From the NCBI GenBank assembly GCA_963761735.1, contig CAVXHQ010000005.1, forward strand, positions 682,001 through 746,000: DNA of 64,000 nt, written 5' to 3'. Source of the DNA: CAVXHQ01 sp963761735. Its GTDB lineage: Bacteria > Pseudomonadota > Alphaproteobacteria > Rhodobacterales > Rhodobacteraceae. The position numbers and the translations under genes are program-made. The notes beneath the pieces were generated by a model. It did not search any database. It was not told the DNA's origin and saw only the letters and a list, made by a program, of their open reading frames with translations. Shown one piece after another: positions 47,192 to 56,731 of the stretch (within the stretch, counting starts at the first letter, position 1; each line of letters begins with the position of its first letter).

Positions 47192-48742
47192 TCATTCGGC
47201 AGCTTTGCGGACGGCGGCGAAATCGTCCGGAAAATGGGTCAGCGCGGACATGACCGGAAACGGGGTAAATCCGCCAAGGGCGCAGAGCGAGCCGTCCTTC
47301 ATCGTTTCGCACAGGTCGGTCAGCAGGTCGATGGCGTCGGCGTCGCCCGCGACGATACGGTCCACGGTTTCGACGCCGCGCACAGCGCCGATCCGGCACG
47401 GCGTGCATTTGCCGCAGGACTCAACGGCGCAGAATTCGAAGGCGAACCGGGCCATCTGCGCCATGTCGGCGGCGTCATCGAACACCACCACGCCCGCATG
47501 ACCGATGAGCCCGCCCTGTCCGTCGAAATCCTCATAACCGAACGGCGTGTCGAACTTCGACGGTGGGAAATAGGCGCCCAGCGGGCCGCCGACCTGAACT
47601 GCCTTGACGGGGCGTCCCGTGACGGTTCCGCCAGCGATGGAATTGACAATTTCACCCAATGGCAGGCCAAATGCGGTCTCGAACAGCCCGCCGAACTGCA
47701 CATTTCCGGCAATTTGCAGGGGTATCGTGCCGCGCGACCGGCCGAGGCCAAAGTCTGCGTAATAGGCGGCACCCTTTTCCAGGATCACCGGCACCGTGGC
47801 CAGCGAGATGACGTTGTTGACGACCGTGGGGCGGCCCAGAAACCCTTCGAGCGCGGGCAGGGGCGGCTTGGCACGCACGACACCGCGTTTGCCTTCGAGG
47901 GAGTTGAGCAGCGACGTTTCCTCGCCGCAGACATAGGCACCCGCACCGACGCGGATTTCGATGTCGAACGCGGGACCGGTGCCAAGGATCGCGGCGCCGA
48001 GCAGACCTGCGCCGCGCGCCCGGCGCACCGCCTCGGTCATGATGGCGATGGCGTCGGGGTATTCGGAGCGCAGGTAGACATAGCCTTTGGTGGCGCCGAC
48101 CGCGAGGCCCGCGATGGCCATGCCTTCGATCAGGCAGAACGGGTCGCCTTCCATCAGCATCCGGTCTGCAAAGGTACCTGAATCGCCTTCGTCGGCATTG
48201 CAGACGATGTATTTGCGTCCGGAGCCGTCCTTCGCCTGCGCTCCGGCGACCGTCTTCCATTTGGTTCCGGTCGGAAATCCCGCCCCGCCACGTCCGCGCA
48301 GACCGCTGTCGCTGATCTGCGTCACGACGGCCTCTGCGCCGATGTCGATTGCACGGCGCAGGCCCAGCAGACCGCCGTGAGCTGCGTAGTCGGCCAGGTC
48401 GAGCGGGTCGATGACGCCGACGCGGGCGAAGGTCAGCCGGGTCTGGCGTTTCAGCCAGTCGATCTCTTCGGTCGGGCCGAGGGCCTTTGGATGCCCTTCG
48501 AGGTCGGCGAAAAGACCTGCGACGTCACCGGTCTTGATCGGACCAAAGGCAAAGCGGCCGGTGGCTGTCGCAATCTCGACCAGCGGTTCGAGCCAGACCA
48601 TGCCGCGGCTGCCGTTGCGGACAATGCGGATGTCGAGCCCGAGCTTTTCGGCCCGTTCCGCCAGCGCCAGCGCCACGGCATCGGCGCCAAGGGCGCGGGC
48701 TGCGGCGTCGCGGGGAACGTAAAAGGTGATCTGGTCGCTCAC
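47192..48742 (-). CDS. fdsB: formate dehydrogenase beta subunit (NADH/FMN)
   Basis: A 516-residue NuoF/HoxF-type flavoprotein that passes electrons from the iron-sulfur chain to NAD. FMN and NAD sites are GRGGAGFPTGTKW and GAGAYVCGEETSLLNSLEG; the 4Fe-4S motif is ESCGKCTPCRIG near the C-terminus; an N-terminal thioredoxin-like part is also present. Start GTG with GGAGG seven bases upstream. It lies 22 bases after fdsG. Confidence 0.95.
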   Translation of the reverse strand: MSDQITFYVPRDAAARALGADAVALALAERAEKLGLDIRIVRNGSRGMVWLEPLVEIATATGRFAFGPIKTGDVAGLFADLEGHPKALGPTEEIDWLKRQTRLTFARVGVIDPLDLADYAAHGGLLGLRRAIDIGAEAVVTQISDSGLRGRGGAGFPTGTKWKTVAGAQAKDGSGRKYIVCNADEGDSGTFADRMLMEGDPFCLIEGMAIAGLAVGATKGYVYLRSEYPDAIAIMTEAVRRARGAGLLGAAILGTGPAFDIEIRVGAGAYVCGEETSLLNSLEGKRGVVRAKPPLPALEGFLGRPTVVNNVISLATVPVILEKGAAYYADFGLGRSRGTIPLQIAGNVQFGGLFETAFGLPLGEIVNSIAGGTVTGRPVKAVQVGGPLGAYFPPSKFDTPFGYEDFDGQGGLIGHAGVVVFDDAADMAQMARFAFEFCAVESCGKCTPCRIGAVRGVETVDRIVAGDADAIDLLTDLCETMKDGSLCALGGFTPFPVMSALTHFPDDFAAVRKAAE

Positions 48743-48764
48743 GCGGTGCCCTCCGGCAGGGTCG

Positions 48765-49268
48765 TCATGGTGCACCTGCGGGGCCGGTGGCCGGCGTCGG
48801 GGCGTCACGTGCGGCGGCAATCGCCACGTCGAGGCCCGCCATGTCGAGGCGTCCGTGCAGACGGTCGCCGATCATCGCGGCGGGCCCGCAGGCGCACAGC
48901 CCCAGGCAATAGACCGGCTCGATCGTAAGGGAGCCGTCTGGCGTCGTGGTGCCGCCGCCCGACAGCAGCTTTGCCTTGAGATCGGCGAGCAGGCCGAAAC
49001 CGCCGACTGCCTGACAGGCTTCCGATGCGCACACCTTGATCACCAGGCGTCCGGCCGGTTCCTCGCGGAAGTCGTGGTAGAACGAGACGACGCCGTGCAC
49101 ATCGGCGCGGCTGATGTTCAGCGCGCTTGCGATGGGCGCGATCGCGGCCTCGGGGATATGGCCGAATTCGGCCATGACCGCGTGCAGTATCGGCAACAGC
49201 GGCCCTTCGAGACCGGCGTGTTCGGCGCAGATCTGCGGGACGCGGACTGCAAGATCGTCGAGCGGCAT
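48765..49268 (-). CDS. fdsG: formate dehydrogenase gamma subunit (2Fe-2S)
   Basis: A 167-residue NuoE-like protein with a thioredoxin-type 2Fe-2S site: CASEACQ and CLGLCACGP supply the four cysteines. It is the first gene of the fds operon and makes the diaphorase module with FdsB. Helices at the N-terminus (PLLPILHAVMAEFGHIPEAAI) are typical. The length matches the family. Confidence 0.93.
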   Translation of the reverse strand: MPLDDLAVRVPQICAEHAGLEGPLLPILHAVMAEFGHIPEAAIAPIASALNISRADVHGVVSFYHDFREEPAGRLVIKVCASEACQAVGGFGLLADLKAKLLSGGGTTTPDGSLTIEPVYCLGLCACGPAAMIGDRLHGRLDMAGLDVAIAAARDAPTPATGPAGAP

Positions 49269-49328
49269 GGGCGGACCTCTGGCGGAAATATAGCGCAGCA
49301 GTGACGGCGTTTGCCTGCCGGATCAATA

Positions 49329-50258
49329 TCAAAGTTCCGTCTGTTGATTGGATTTTCCTATCGAGGCCGTCGGACGCGCGGCAAGCAAGAGCGCGGCCAG
49401 CACCGGCGTATGCGGTTCTCGGTAGGGCGCGATCAGGCCGACGGGGTGCGCGGCGTCGGGATCTGTCAGGGGGATCGCCCGCAGGGGGCCGTGGCGCAGG
49501 AAAATCTCGGCGGCGCGCAGCGGCAGGATCGTCGACAGGCCCGCCGCTGGCGCGCTGTGCATCAGATGGCTCATCAGGACGATGATGCTGTCGCTTTCGA
49601 TCTGCGGCGCCACGGCGACGCCCGCGTCGGCCAGATGCCCCGCGATGATCCGCCGGTTCTGCATCACGGGCGTCAGCAGGCACAGCGGCACGCCGCTCAG
49701 GTCTGCCCATCGCAACGATGCATGCCCGGCCAGCGGCGCCTCCGCGTGGCAGATCACGACATAGCGTTCGTCGTACAGCGGCACGGTGGTGACGCGGCCT
49801 AGCGGTTCGCCTTCGAGATAGCTGATCCCGGCGTCGATCTGCAGATCCTCGAGCAGGGTCAGCATATGGACGCTGCTGGTCGACTGCACGGTGATGCGGA
49901 CGCCGGGATGGGCGGCGGCAAACCGGCTGGTCAGACGGCTCAGCGCCGTCAGCGCGGTGGGGATCGCGGCCAGCCGCAGGTTGCCCGACAGGCCGGTGCC
50001 GGTCCGTGCGGCGCGCAATTCCTCGCGCATGGTGCGGGTGTCGCCGACGATCTGGCGCGCCCAGTCGAGCGCGCGTTTGCCCTCTGGCGTCAGGCCCTGA
50101 AACCGCGATCCCCGCAGGACCAGCATCACGCCAAGCTGATCCTCGAGGCTCTTGATCGCCGCCGACAGCGTGGGCTGCGTGACGCCCACGGCCTGTGCCG
50201 CGCGGCCGAAATGGCGGGCCTGCGCAAGGGCGAGAAACATTTCAAGCTTGTCTATCAT
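49329..50258 (-). CDS. LysR-family transcriptional regulator, probable fds regulator
   Basis: A 309-residue LysR regulator with an N-terminal helix-turn-helix (FGRAAQAVGVTQPTLSAAIKSLEDQLG) and an effector-binding domain from about residue 90. It lies directly upstream of fdsG on the same strand, 60 bases away, and LysR genes at this position usually control the fds operon. The inducer, perhaps formate, is inference. Confidence 0.88.
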   Translation of the reverse strand: MIDKLEMFLALAQARHFGRAAQAVGVTQPTLSAAIKSLEDQLGVMLVLRGSRFQGLTPEGKRALDWARQIVGDTRTMREELRAARTGTGLSGNLRLAAIPTALTALSRLTSRFAAAHPGVRITVQSTSSVHMLTLLEDLQIDAGISYLEGEPLGRVTTVPLYDERYVVICHAEAPLAGHASLRWADLSGVPLCLLTPVMQNRRIIAGHLADAGVAVAPQIESDSIIVLMSHLMHSAPAAGLSTILPLRAAEIFLRHGPLRAIPLTDPDAAHPVGLIAPYREPHTPVLAALLLAARPTASIGKSNQQTEL

Positions 50259-50697
50259 CGCGCCATCATCGCATCTTTATGGCAAAGCGAAAGGCCGGGG
50301 ACCGACGGACGAAACACGACAGACAGGTCCCGGCGATTCCCACCGGCAAATCGTCGGTTTTCGACAGTTTTTCGAAATGTGGTGCGACATGCATCGTCTC
50401 GCGGACAGCCGTGCCGCGACAATGGGCCAGAGCGGCCTGTTGGCGCCAAATACGCTGAAAACCGACACTGCAAGCGGCGCAAGATAAGGCAAACAGTCGC
50501 ATTTTGCGTCGCGTCACCCCGGATAAGCCTTGCCATTCGCGATCTCAGATTGAAGGATCACGCATTGGTTCCCGGGCGGTCCCTGGCGCGAACCGGCCGG
50601 AACGGCTGCGGCGCGCCGCGCGGCCCCGCGGGATGAATGCTCACCATCCGCCCCGCGCTCTGCCGTGCGGATCGGGATAACAACACGGAGAAACCTA
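50259..50697. other. divergent intergenic region, LysR gene / oppA
   Basis: A 439-base region between divergent genes. There is no credible gene. An inverted repeat GTCGGTTTTC (about 50352) and GAAAACCGAC (about 50456) is present about 100 bases apart. It should contain promoters of both operons. Confidence 0.35.
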
Positions 50698-52350
50698 ATG
50701 ACACTTCGCACCTCATTGATGGCGGGAACCGCCACGACGCTCATCGCGATGGCGCCGATGATGATCGCCGGTCAGGCCATGGCCGAGGCCCACGCCACGC
50801 ACCCCGAAACCGGCGTCGCCCTCGCGTCGGACCAGACCTATGTCTATCGCGTTCTCGACGATTACCCGTCGATCGACCCGCAGCTCGTCGAGGACGTCGA
50901 AGGCTCGGCGGTCGCGCGCAACCTGTTCGAAGGTCTGATGACCGAAGACGCGCAAGGCAACGTGCAGCCCGGCGCGGCGACGGGATACGAGGTGTCCGAC
51001 GATGGCCTCGTCTATACATTCACATTGCGCGACAACGCGGTATGGTCTGACGGCGTGCCGGTCACCGCACAGCATTTCGTCGACGGCATCCGCCGCGGCG
51101 CCGATCCGGCAACCGCATCCGAATACGCCTGGTTCCTGACTGTCGCGGGCATCGAGAACGCCGAGGCCGTCACCGCCGGCGAGATGCCGATCGAGGATCT
51201 CGGCGTGCGCGCCATCGACGATCTGACGCTCGAGATCACCATCGACGCGCCGCGTCCCTATTTTCCGCAGACCAGCACCTTTCCGACGCTGTATCCCGCC
51301 CGCCTCGACGTGATCGAGGCCAACGGCGACGGCTGGCTGACGCCTGAAACCGGCGTGTTCAACGGCGCCTATGTCCTGTCGAGCTATACGCCGCAGGAAG
51401 AGCTGACGATCACCCGCAACCCGTCCTACTGGGACAACGAGAACACCATCCTCGAGACCGTGACGGCCCTTATCATCAACGACGAGAACGCCGCCCTCAC
51501 CCGCTATCTCGCGGGCGAACTGCAGATGACGGACATCCCCGCCGGTCAGTACCCGCGCCTGTCCGAGGAATACCCCGATCAGGCCGTGTCGTTCCCGAAC
51601 TCCTGCTCGTATTACTATCAGTTCAACCAGTCCGACAGCGGCCCCGAGGCCCTCCAGGACGTCCGCGTCCGTGAGGCGCTGAGCCTCGCCGTCGACCGCG
51701 ACATCATCGTCGACAACGTGCTCGCCGGCGGTCAGCGCGCGGCCTACACCTTCACCCACTGGGCGATCCCCGGCTGGGAAACCCCCGACATCGCCATCGC
51801 CGGCATGTCTCAGCAAGACCGCAACGCCCGCGCCGTCGAACTGATGGCCGAGGCGGGCTACGGCGAGGACAACCCGCTGTCCGTCGATCTGGTCTACAAC
51901 ACATCCGACAGCCACCAGGCCATCGCCGTGGCGATTTCGCAGATGTGGAAGCAGACGCTGGGCGTCGAGGCGACCCTGTCCAATCAGGAATGGTCCACCT
52001 TCCTCGACACCCGCGGCAACCAGAACTTCGAGATCGCACGTTCCGGGTGGTGTGCGGATTACGCCGAACCGTCCACCTACCTCGATCTGCTGACCTCGAC
52101 GTCTGCCTATAACGACGGCAAATTCGTCAACGACGAGGTCGACGCGCTGATGCAGGAGGCCAAGCTGGCCGACGATCCGCTGGCGCTGTACCAGCAGGTC
52201 GAGGTGATCGCCTCCGAGAATGCGGCGATCCTGCCGATCTATCACTATGCCAGCGTGCGGATGATGTCGCCGACGCTTCGGAACTTTCCCACCGAGAACC
52301 TTCTGCAGAACTGGTATGCGAAAGACCTCTATATCGCTGCCGCAGAATAG
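50698..52350 (+). CDS. oppA: oligopeptide ABC transporter substrate-binding protein
   Basis: A 550-residue family 5 extracellular solute-binding protein, delivering peptides to the OppBC permease. A signal peptide (MTLRTSLMAGTATTLIAMAP then GQAMAEA) leads to a periplasmic two-lobe protein with the usual YTFTLRDNAVWSDGVPVTA and TRNPSYWDNENTI landmarks. The ATG at 50698 was preferred over an upstream in-frame frame because CGGAG precedes it and the signal peptide starts there. A stem-loop separates it from oppB, probably raising its relative expression. Confidence 0.92.
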   Translation: MTLRTSLMAGTATTLIAMAPMMIAGQAMAEAHATHPETGVALASDQTYVYRVLDDYPSIDPQLVEDVEGSAVARNLFEGLMTEDAQGNVQPGAATGYEVSDDGLVYTFTLRDNAVWSDGVPVTAQHFVDGIRRGADPATASEYAWFLTVAGIENAEAVTAGEMPIEDLGVRAIDDLTLEITIDAPRPYFPQTSTFPTLYPARLDVIEANGDGWLTPETGVFNGAYVLSSYTPQEELTITRNPSYWDNENTILETVTALIINDENAALTRYLAGELQMTDIPAGQYPRLSEEYPDQAVSFPNSCSYYYQFNQSDSGPEALQDVRVREALSLAVDRDIIVDNVLAGGQRAAYTFTHWAIPGWETPDIAIAGMSQQDRNARAVELMAEAGYGEDNPLSVDLVYNTSDSHQAIAVAISQMWKQTLGVEATLSNQEWSTFLDTRGNQNFEIARSGWCADYAEPSTYLDLLTSTSAYNDGKFVNDEVDALMQEAKLADDPLALYQQVEVIASENAAILPIYHYASVRMMSPTLRNFPTENLLQNWYAKDLYIAAAE

Positions 52351-52368
52351 CACGGACATGACATGACC

Positions 52369-52396
52369 GGCGGGCCCCCTTCGTTCGGGGTCCGCC
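52369..52396 (+). terminator. stem-loop between oppA and oppB
   Basis: Arms GGCGGGCCCC (52369-52378) and GGGGTCCGCC (52387-52396), with one G-U pair, around an 8-base loop CTTCGTTC. No T-tract follows, so it more likely attenuates or protects the oppA mRNA end than terminates fully. Confidence 0.7.
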
Positions 52397-52461
52397 ACCC
52401 GGACGTGCGGCGGCAGGCGCTCCCGCGGTCCGGGCCCCCTCCCTCATGACCGGAAACGCAC

Positions 52462-53385
52462 ATGTATAGTTTCGTCGCCCGAAGGCTCGCCGTTGCCGTG
52501 CCGACGCTGTTGATCCTTATCGTCATTTCATTCGTGCTGATGTTCGCGGCCCCCGGTGGCCCGTTCTCGGGCGAACGCGCGCTGCCCGCCGCCGTGCAGG
52601 CCAATATCGAGGCGCGCTACGGCCTTGACCGGCCCTACCTCACCCAGCTTTTCAGCTACGTCTACAATATCGTCGTGCATTTCGATTTCGGCCCCTCGTT
52701 TCAGTACCGCGACCGTACTGTCAACGACGTGATCGGACAGGGGTTTCCGGTGACGCTCACCTACGGATTCTGGTCCTTCGTCGTGGCCATCGTCGTGGGT
52801 CTCGCGCTCGGGATCGCTGCAGCGATCAAACAGAACACATGGCTCGACTACCTCGCCGTCGGCGTGACCATCGGCGCGCAGGTGCTGCCCAATTTCGTCA
52901 TGGCGCCGATCCTGCTGATCGTGTTCACCCTCTGGCTCGACTGGTTGCCTGGCGGCGGCTGGAACAACGGCGCCTGGGAAAACATGGTGATGCCTGTCAT
53001 CGCCCTGTCCACCTCCTATATGGCGTCGATCGCGCGGATCATGCGGTCCTCGATGCTCGAGGTGTTGAATTCCGGGTTCATCCGCACCGCCCGGGCCAAG
53101 GGCCTGCCGACAAGCCGCATCATCTGGAAACATGCGTTCAAACCGGCGTTCCTGCCGGTGCTGTCCTATCTCGGCCCCGCCTTCGTCGGCATGATTACCG
53201 GATCGGTCGTGGTGGACGTGTTCTTTTCCACCGGCGGCATCGGCCAGTTTTTCGTCAATTCGGCGTTCAACCGCGATTATTCCGTCATCATGGGGATCAC
53301 GATTCTCGTGGGGGCGCTGACCATTCTGTTCAACCTTCTGGTCGACGTGCTCTACGCATGGATCGATCCGAAAATCCGGTATTAG
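52462..53385 (+). CDS. oppB: oligopeptide ABC permease OppB
   Basis: A 307-residue inner-membrane permease with six predicted helices. Typical landmarks are FVARRLAVAVPTLLILIVIS at the start and the EAA-loop region IRTARAKGLPTSRIIWKHAF for coupling to the ATPases. It forms the channel with OppC. ATG follows a short gap after the oppA stem-loop. The length is normal. Confidence 0.93.
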   Translation: MYSFVARRLAVAVPTLLILIVISFVLMFAAPGGPFSGERALPAAVQANIEARYGLDRPYLTQLFSYVYNIVVHFDFGPSFQYRDRTVNDVIGQGFPVTLTYGFWSFVVAIVVGLALGIAAAIKQNTWLDYLAVGVTIGAQVLPNFVMAPILLIVFTLWLDWLPGGGWNNGAWENMVMPVIALSTSYMASIARIMRSSMLEVLNSGFIRTARAKGLPTSRIIWKHAFKPAFLPVLSYLGPAFVGMITGSVVVDVFFSTGGIGQFFVNSAFNRDYSVIMGITILVGALTILFNLLVDVLYAWIDPKIRY

Positions 53386-53397
53386 GGGGCACGCGCG

Positions 53398-54396
53398 ATG
53401 CTGATCGACAAGGCAACGGCCGATGGCCTGACCGACGCCGCCCATCTGGCCGAGGTCAAGGGACGCTCCTTGTGGGCCGATGCGCGGCAGCGGTTCGTCG
53501 CGAACCGCGCGGCGATGGCGTCGACATTCCTGCTGCTGTTCGTGGCGGTATTCGCCTTTTTCGGCGGCTTCCTCGCTGAATGGGAGCGTGATTTCACCGA
53601 TTTCTCGCTGATGGGCGCCAACGCCTATCGCGGCGTGCCGACGATGGCCGTCTGGCTGAACGAGGCGTTGCCCGATCTGCTCAAATTCCAGGAGCCGGGC
53701 TGGGGCAATGATCAGCTCGGCTCGGGCCATTACTTCGGCACCGACAATTCGGGCCGCGACATGTACGCACGCACCGTGCAGGGCACGCGGATCTCGCTCC
53801 TCGTGGGGGTTGTGGGGGCCGCCGTCGCGGTGATCGTCGGCACGCTGTACGGCGCTGTCGCGGGCTACAAGGGCGGCAAGACCGACGGTGCGATGATGCG
53901 CACCGTCGATGTGCTGATGTCGATCCCGTTCATGTTCGTGCTGATCCTGCTGCTGGTGATGTTCGGGCGGTCGATGTCGATGCTGTTCCTCGGGATCGGC
54001 CTGATCTCATGGCTCGACATGGCGCGGATTGCGCGGGGCCAGACCCTGACGATCAAGAACAAGGAATTCGTCGAGGCCGCCGTGGCCACCGGCGTCGCCC
54101 CGTTCCGCATCGTGCTGCGCCATATCGTTCCCAACCTGCTGGGCATCGTCGTGGTCTATGCGACGCTGCTGATCCCCGGCATGATCATCACCGAGAGCTT
54201 CATTTCCTTCCTCGGGCTGGGCGTACAGGAACCCAACACCTCGCTCGGCATGCTCATTTCGCAAGGAGCCGCGGCCTTTACCGACGGATCGTGGTGGCAA
54301 CTCGCGTTCCCGCTGTTTTTCTTCATCGTCACGCTCTTTGCCTTCTTCTTTGTCGGCGACGGCCTGCGCGATGCACTCGATCCGAAGGATCGGTGA
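53398..54396 (+). CDS. oppC: oligopeptide ABC permease OppC
   Basis: A 332-residue permease with N-terminal cytoplasmic extension, about six helices and the EAA loop near ATGVAPFRIVLRHIVPN; the FGTDNSGRDMYAR signature is visible near residue 115. It pairs with OppB. Its last codons (PKDR and stop) are included in a 27-base tandem duplication that extends to the oppD leader. Confidence 0.93.
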   Translation: MLIDKATADGLTDAAHLAEVKGRSLWADARQRFVANRAAMASTFLLLFVAVFAFFGGFLAEWERDFTDFSLMGANAYRGVPTMAVWLNEALPDLLKFQEPGWGNDQLGSGHYFGTDNSGRDMYARTVQGTRISLLVGVVGAAVAVIVGTLYGAVAGYKGGKTDGAMMRTVDVLMSIPFMFVLILLLVMFGRSMSMLFLGIGLISWLDMARIARGQTLTIKNKEFVEAAVATGVAPFRIVLRHIVPNLLGIVVVYATLLIPGMIITESFISFLGLGVQEPNTSLGMLISQGAAAFTDGSWWQLAFPLFFFIVTLFAFFFVGDGLRDALDPKDR

Positions 54397-54446
54397 TGCA
54401 AGAAATGCCCGAAGGATCGGTGATGCAAGAACTTTCCGAAGGATCC
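54382..54446. repeat. 27-base tandem duplication at the oppC end
   Basis: Two exact 23-base cores, CCGAAGGATCGGTGATGCAA plus GAA, start at 54382 and 54409 with a 27-base period, and a third partial unit starts at 54436. The first covers the oppC stop codon. Confidence 0.85.
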
Positions 54447-54477
54447 ACAGTTGGAACATTCCAGAGGACCGTCAGAT

Positions 54478-55509
54478 ATGTCCCGACCGGAGATCCTTAA
54501 CATGACCGACACCGCACACCGCCTTCTGGAAATCGAGGATCTGCGCGTCACCTTCCGCACCGGCGATGGCGAGGTGAACGCCGTCAACGGTCTGTCGTTC
54601 GGCGTCGACGCCGGCGAAACCCTGGCCATCGTCGGCGAAAGTGGCTCTGGCAAGAGCCAGACGGCCTTTGCCGCCATGGGCCTGCTGGCGCGTAACGGCT
54701 GGGCGTCGGGCAAGGTACACTTCGAGGGAACCGACCTGCTGGCCCTGTCACCGCGAAAACTCAACAAGATGCGCGCCGAAAAGATCGCGATGATCTTTCA
54801 GGATCCGATGACCTCGCTGAATCCGTATATGCGGATTTCGGACCAGATGGCCGAGGTGCTGATGCTGCACAAAGGCATGGGCAAAAAGGCGGCCGTCGAC
54901 GAGTTCGTCAAGATGCTCGACGCGGTGCGCATCCCCGATGCCAAGGCCCGCGTCACGATGTATCCGCATGAATTTTCGGGCGGGATGAGGCAGCGCATCA
55001 TGATCGCGATGGCACTGCTCTGCCGCCCCAAACTGCTCATCGCGGATGAACCGACGACGGCCCTCGACGTCACCGTTCAGGCACAGATCATGGAACTGCT
55101 GGGCGAGATCCGGCGCGAGTTCGGCACCGGCATCGTCCTGATCACCCATGACCTCGGCATCGTCGCAGGGTTTTGCGACCGTACGCTGGTGATGTACGGC
55201 GGGCAGCTGATGGAAGAGGGCGCCACAGCCAAGGTCTTCGAGGCGCCCGCCCACCCCTATACCCAGGGGCTGCTGCGCGCCGTGCCGCGCCTCGATCAGG
55301 ACACCGACGCGCTGGAAACCATCGCGGGAGAGCCGCCGGACATGTCGCGCCTGCCCAAGGGTTGCCCCTTCACGCCGCGTTGTGTCCTTGCGCACGATCC
55401 GTGCCCCGGCCAGCGTCCCCGCGAAGAGCACTTCGATGGCCGCCGCCGTGCCTGCCACGCCAGCCGCGAGGCGGTCCGGAACGCCAGGGTCACCGAGGTC
55501 ACCTCATGA
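54478..55509 (+). CDS. oppD: oligopeptide ABC transporter ATPase OppD
   Basis: A 343-residue ABC ATPase. Walker A GESGSGKSQTA, Q-loop region MIFQDPMTSLNPYM, signature EFSGGMRQRIMIAMAL, Walker B LLIADEPTTALDV and switch His ITHDLG are all present, followed by the oligopeptide-specific C-terminal extension with the Cys cluster CPFTPRC. The ATG at 54478 has AGAGGA upstream; a TTG at 54451 is less likely. Confidence 0.94.
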   Translation: MSRPEILNMTDTAHRLLEIEDLRVTFRTGDGEVNAVNGLSFGVDAGETLAIVGESGSGKSQTAFAAMGLLARNGWASGKVHFEGTDLLALSPRKLNKMRAEKIAMIFQDPMTSLNPYMRISDQMAEVLMLHKGMGKKAAVDEFVKMLDAVRIPDAKARVTMYPHEFSGGMRQRIMIAMALLCRPKLLIADEPTTALDVTVQAQIMELLGEIRREFGTGIVLITHDLGIVAGFCDRTLVMYGGQLMEEGATAKVFEAPAHPYTQGLLRAVPRLDQDTDALETIAGEPPDMSRLPKGCPFTPRCVLAHDPCPGQRPREEHFDGRRRACHASREAVRNARVTEVTS

Positions 55510-55537
55510 ACGGTTCGTCCCGAAAAATGCGCCCCGG

Positions 55538-55569
55538 CTTCTTCTGGTCGAAAATATCCCCCCCGGAGG
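55538..55569 (-). repeat. CCTCCGG intergenic repeat, copy 5 (minus strand)
   Basis: On the minus strand it reads CCTCCGGGGGGGATATTTTC, then a GAAGAAG tail. It lies between oppD and oppF, opposite to the operon's direction. Confidence 0.65.
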
Positions 55570-55615
55570 GTCCGTCCTTGCGCCCCGCACCGTCCCCGAT
55601 CCACAGGAGCGCCCG

Positions 55616-56653
55616 ATGACCTCCCTCGCCAAAGCGCCCGCGACCACCGCGCCCCTTCTGACGGTCGACGATCTGTCGGTCGTGTTCGACGTTAATCCGC
55701 GCGGCGCGTGGCCCTGGACGGCGCCGCTGAAACTGCACGCCGTCAGCCATGTTTCCTTCGATCTGGCCCCGGGCGAATGTCTCGGCGTCGTCGGCGAGAG
55801 CGGATCGGGCAAATCCACGCTGGCGCGGGCGATCGTCGGCACCGTGCCCACGACGTCCGGCACCCTCAACTTCGAGGGCAAGGCAGTGTCGACCGAGGCA
55901 CGCGCGCGCCGCAATCACGCAAAAGACGTGCAGATGATCTTTCAGGATCCGCTCGCCGCCCTGAACCCGCGGATGACCGTGGGCGATATCATCGCCGAGC
56001 CGCTGGTGACGCACTACCCGTCGACCTCCCGCAAGGAGGTCAAGGAACGCGTGGCCGAGGGGATGGAGCGCGTCGGTCTGCTGCGCACCCTGATCAACCG
56101 CTATCCGCACGAGTTTTCGGGCGGCCAGTGCCAGCGCATCGGCATCGCCCGCGCCCTCATCCTGAAACCGAAACTGCTGATCTGCGATGAGCCGGTCTCG
56201 GCCCTCGACGTGTCGGTGCAGGCGCAGGTGGTGAACCTGCTCGCCGATCTGCGCCGCGACATGGGGCTGTCGATGATCTTCATCGCGCACGACCTGTCGG
56301 TGGTCAAACATATCTCCGACAGGATCGCGGTGATGTATCTGGGCCGCCTGATGGAAGTGGCCCCCGCCCGCGCGCTGTGCCAGGTGCCCGAGCATCCCTA
56401 TACCCAGGCGCTGATCTCCTCGGTGCCGATCCCCGATCCGGCGCTCGAGGCCGCGCGCACGCGACCGATCCTCGAAGGTGAATTGCCCTCGCCGCTGGCG
56501 CCCCCCTCGGGCTGCGTGTTCCGCACGCGGTGCCCCAAGGTGCAGCCGCTGTGCGCCGAGCAATTGCCGTTGATGACTGGCAAGGACGGCAACGCGGCGC
56601 ACCGGATCGCCTGCCATTTCCCCGAACCGATGACGGTGTTCACCTCGGCCTGA
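55616..56653 (+). CDS. oppF: oligopeptide ABC transporter ATPase OppF
   Basis: A 345-residue partner ATPase of OppD. Walker A GESGSGKST, MIFQDPLAALNPRM, signature EFSGGQCQRIGIARAL, Walker B LLICDEPVSALDV and IAHDLS are visible, with the C-terminal CVFRTRC cysteine region. CAGGAG precedes the ATG; upstream sequence in frame is not similar. It ends the opp operon, 79 bases before the tamB stop on the other strand. Confidence 0.94.
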   Translation: MTSLAKAPATTAPLLTVDDLSVVFDVNPRGAWPWTAPLKLHAVSHVSFDLAPGECLGVVGESGSGKSTLARAIVGTVPTTSGTLNFEGKAVSTEARARRNHAKDVQMIFQDPLAALNPRMTVGDIIAEPLVTHYPSTSRKEVKERVAEGMERVGLLRTLINRYPHEFSGGQCQRIGIARALILKPKLLICDEPVSALDVSVQAQVVNLLADLRRDMGLSMIFIAHDLSVVKHISDRIAVMYLGRLMEVAPARALCQVPEHPYTQALISSVPIPDPALEAARTRPILEGELPSPLAPPSGCVFRTRCPKVQPLCAEQLPLMTGKDGNAAHRIACHFPEPMTVFTSA

Positions 56654-56731
56654 GACGGGCAGGGGCGGCCTCGCGCAGCGCCGGTTCGGACATCCGTGAC
56701 CGGACGCAGCGGCGCCCGTAAACGCCGCGTC

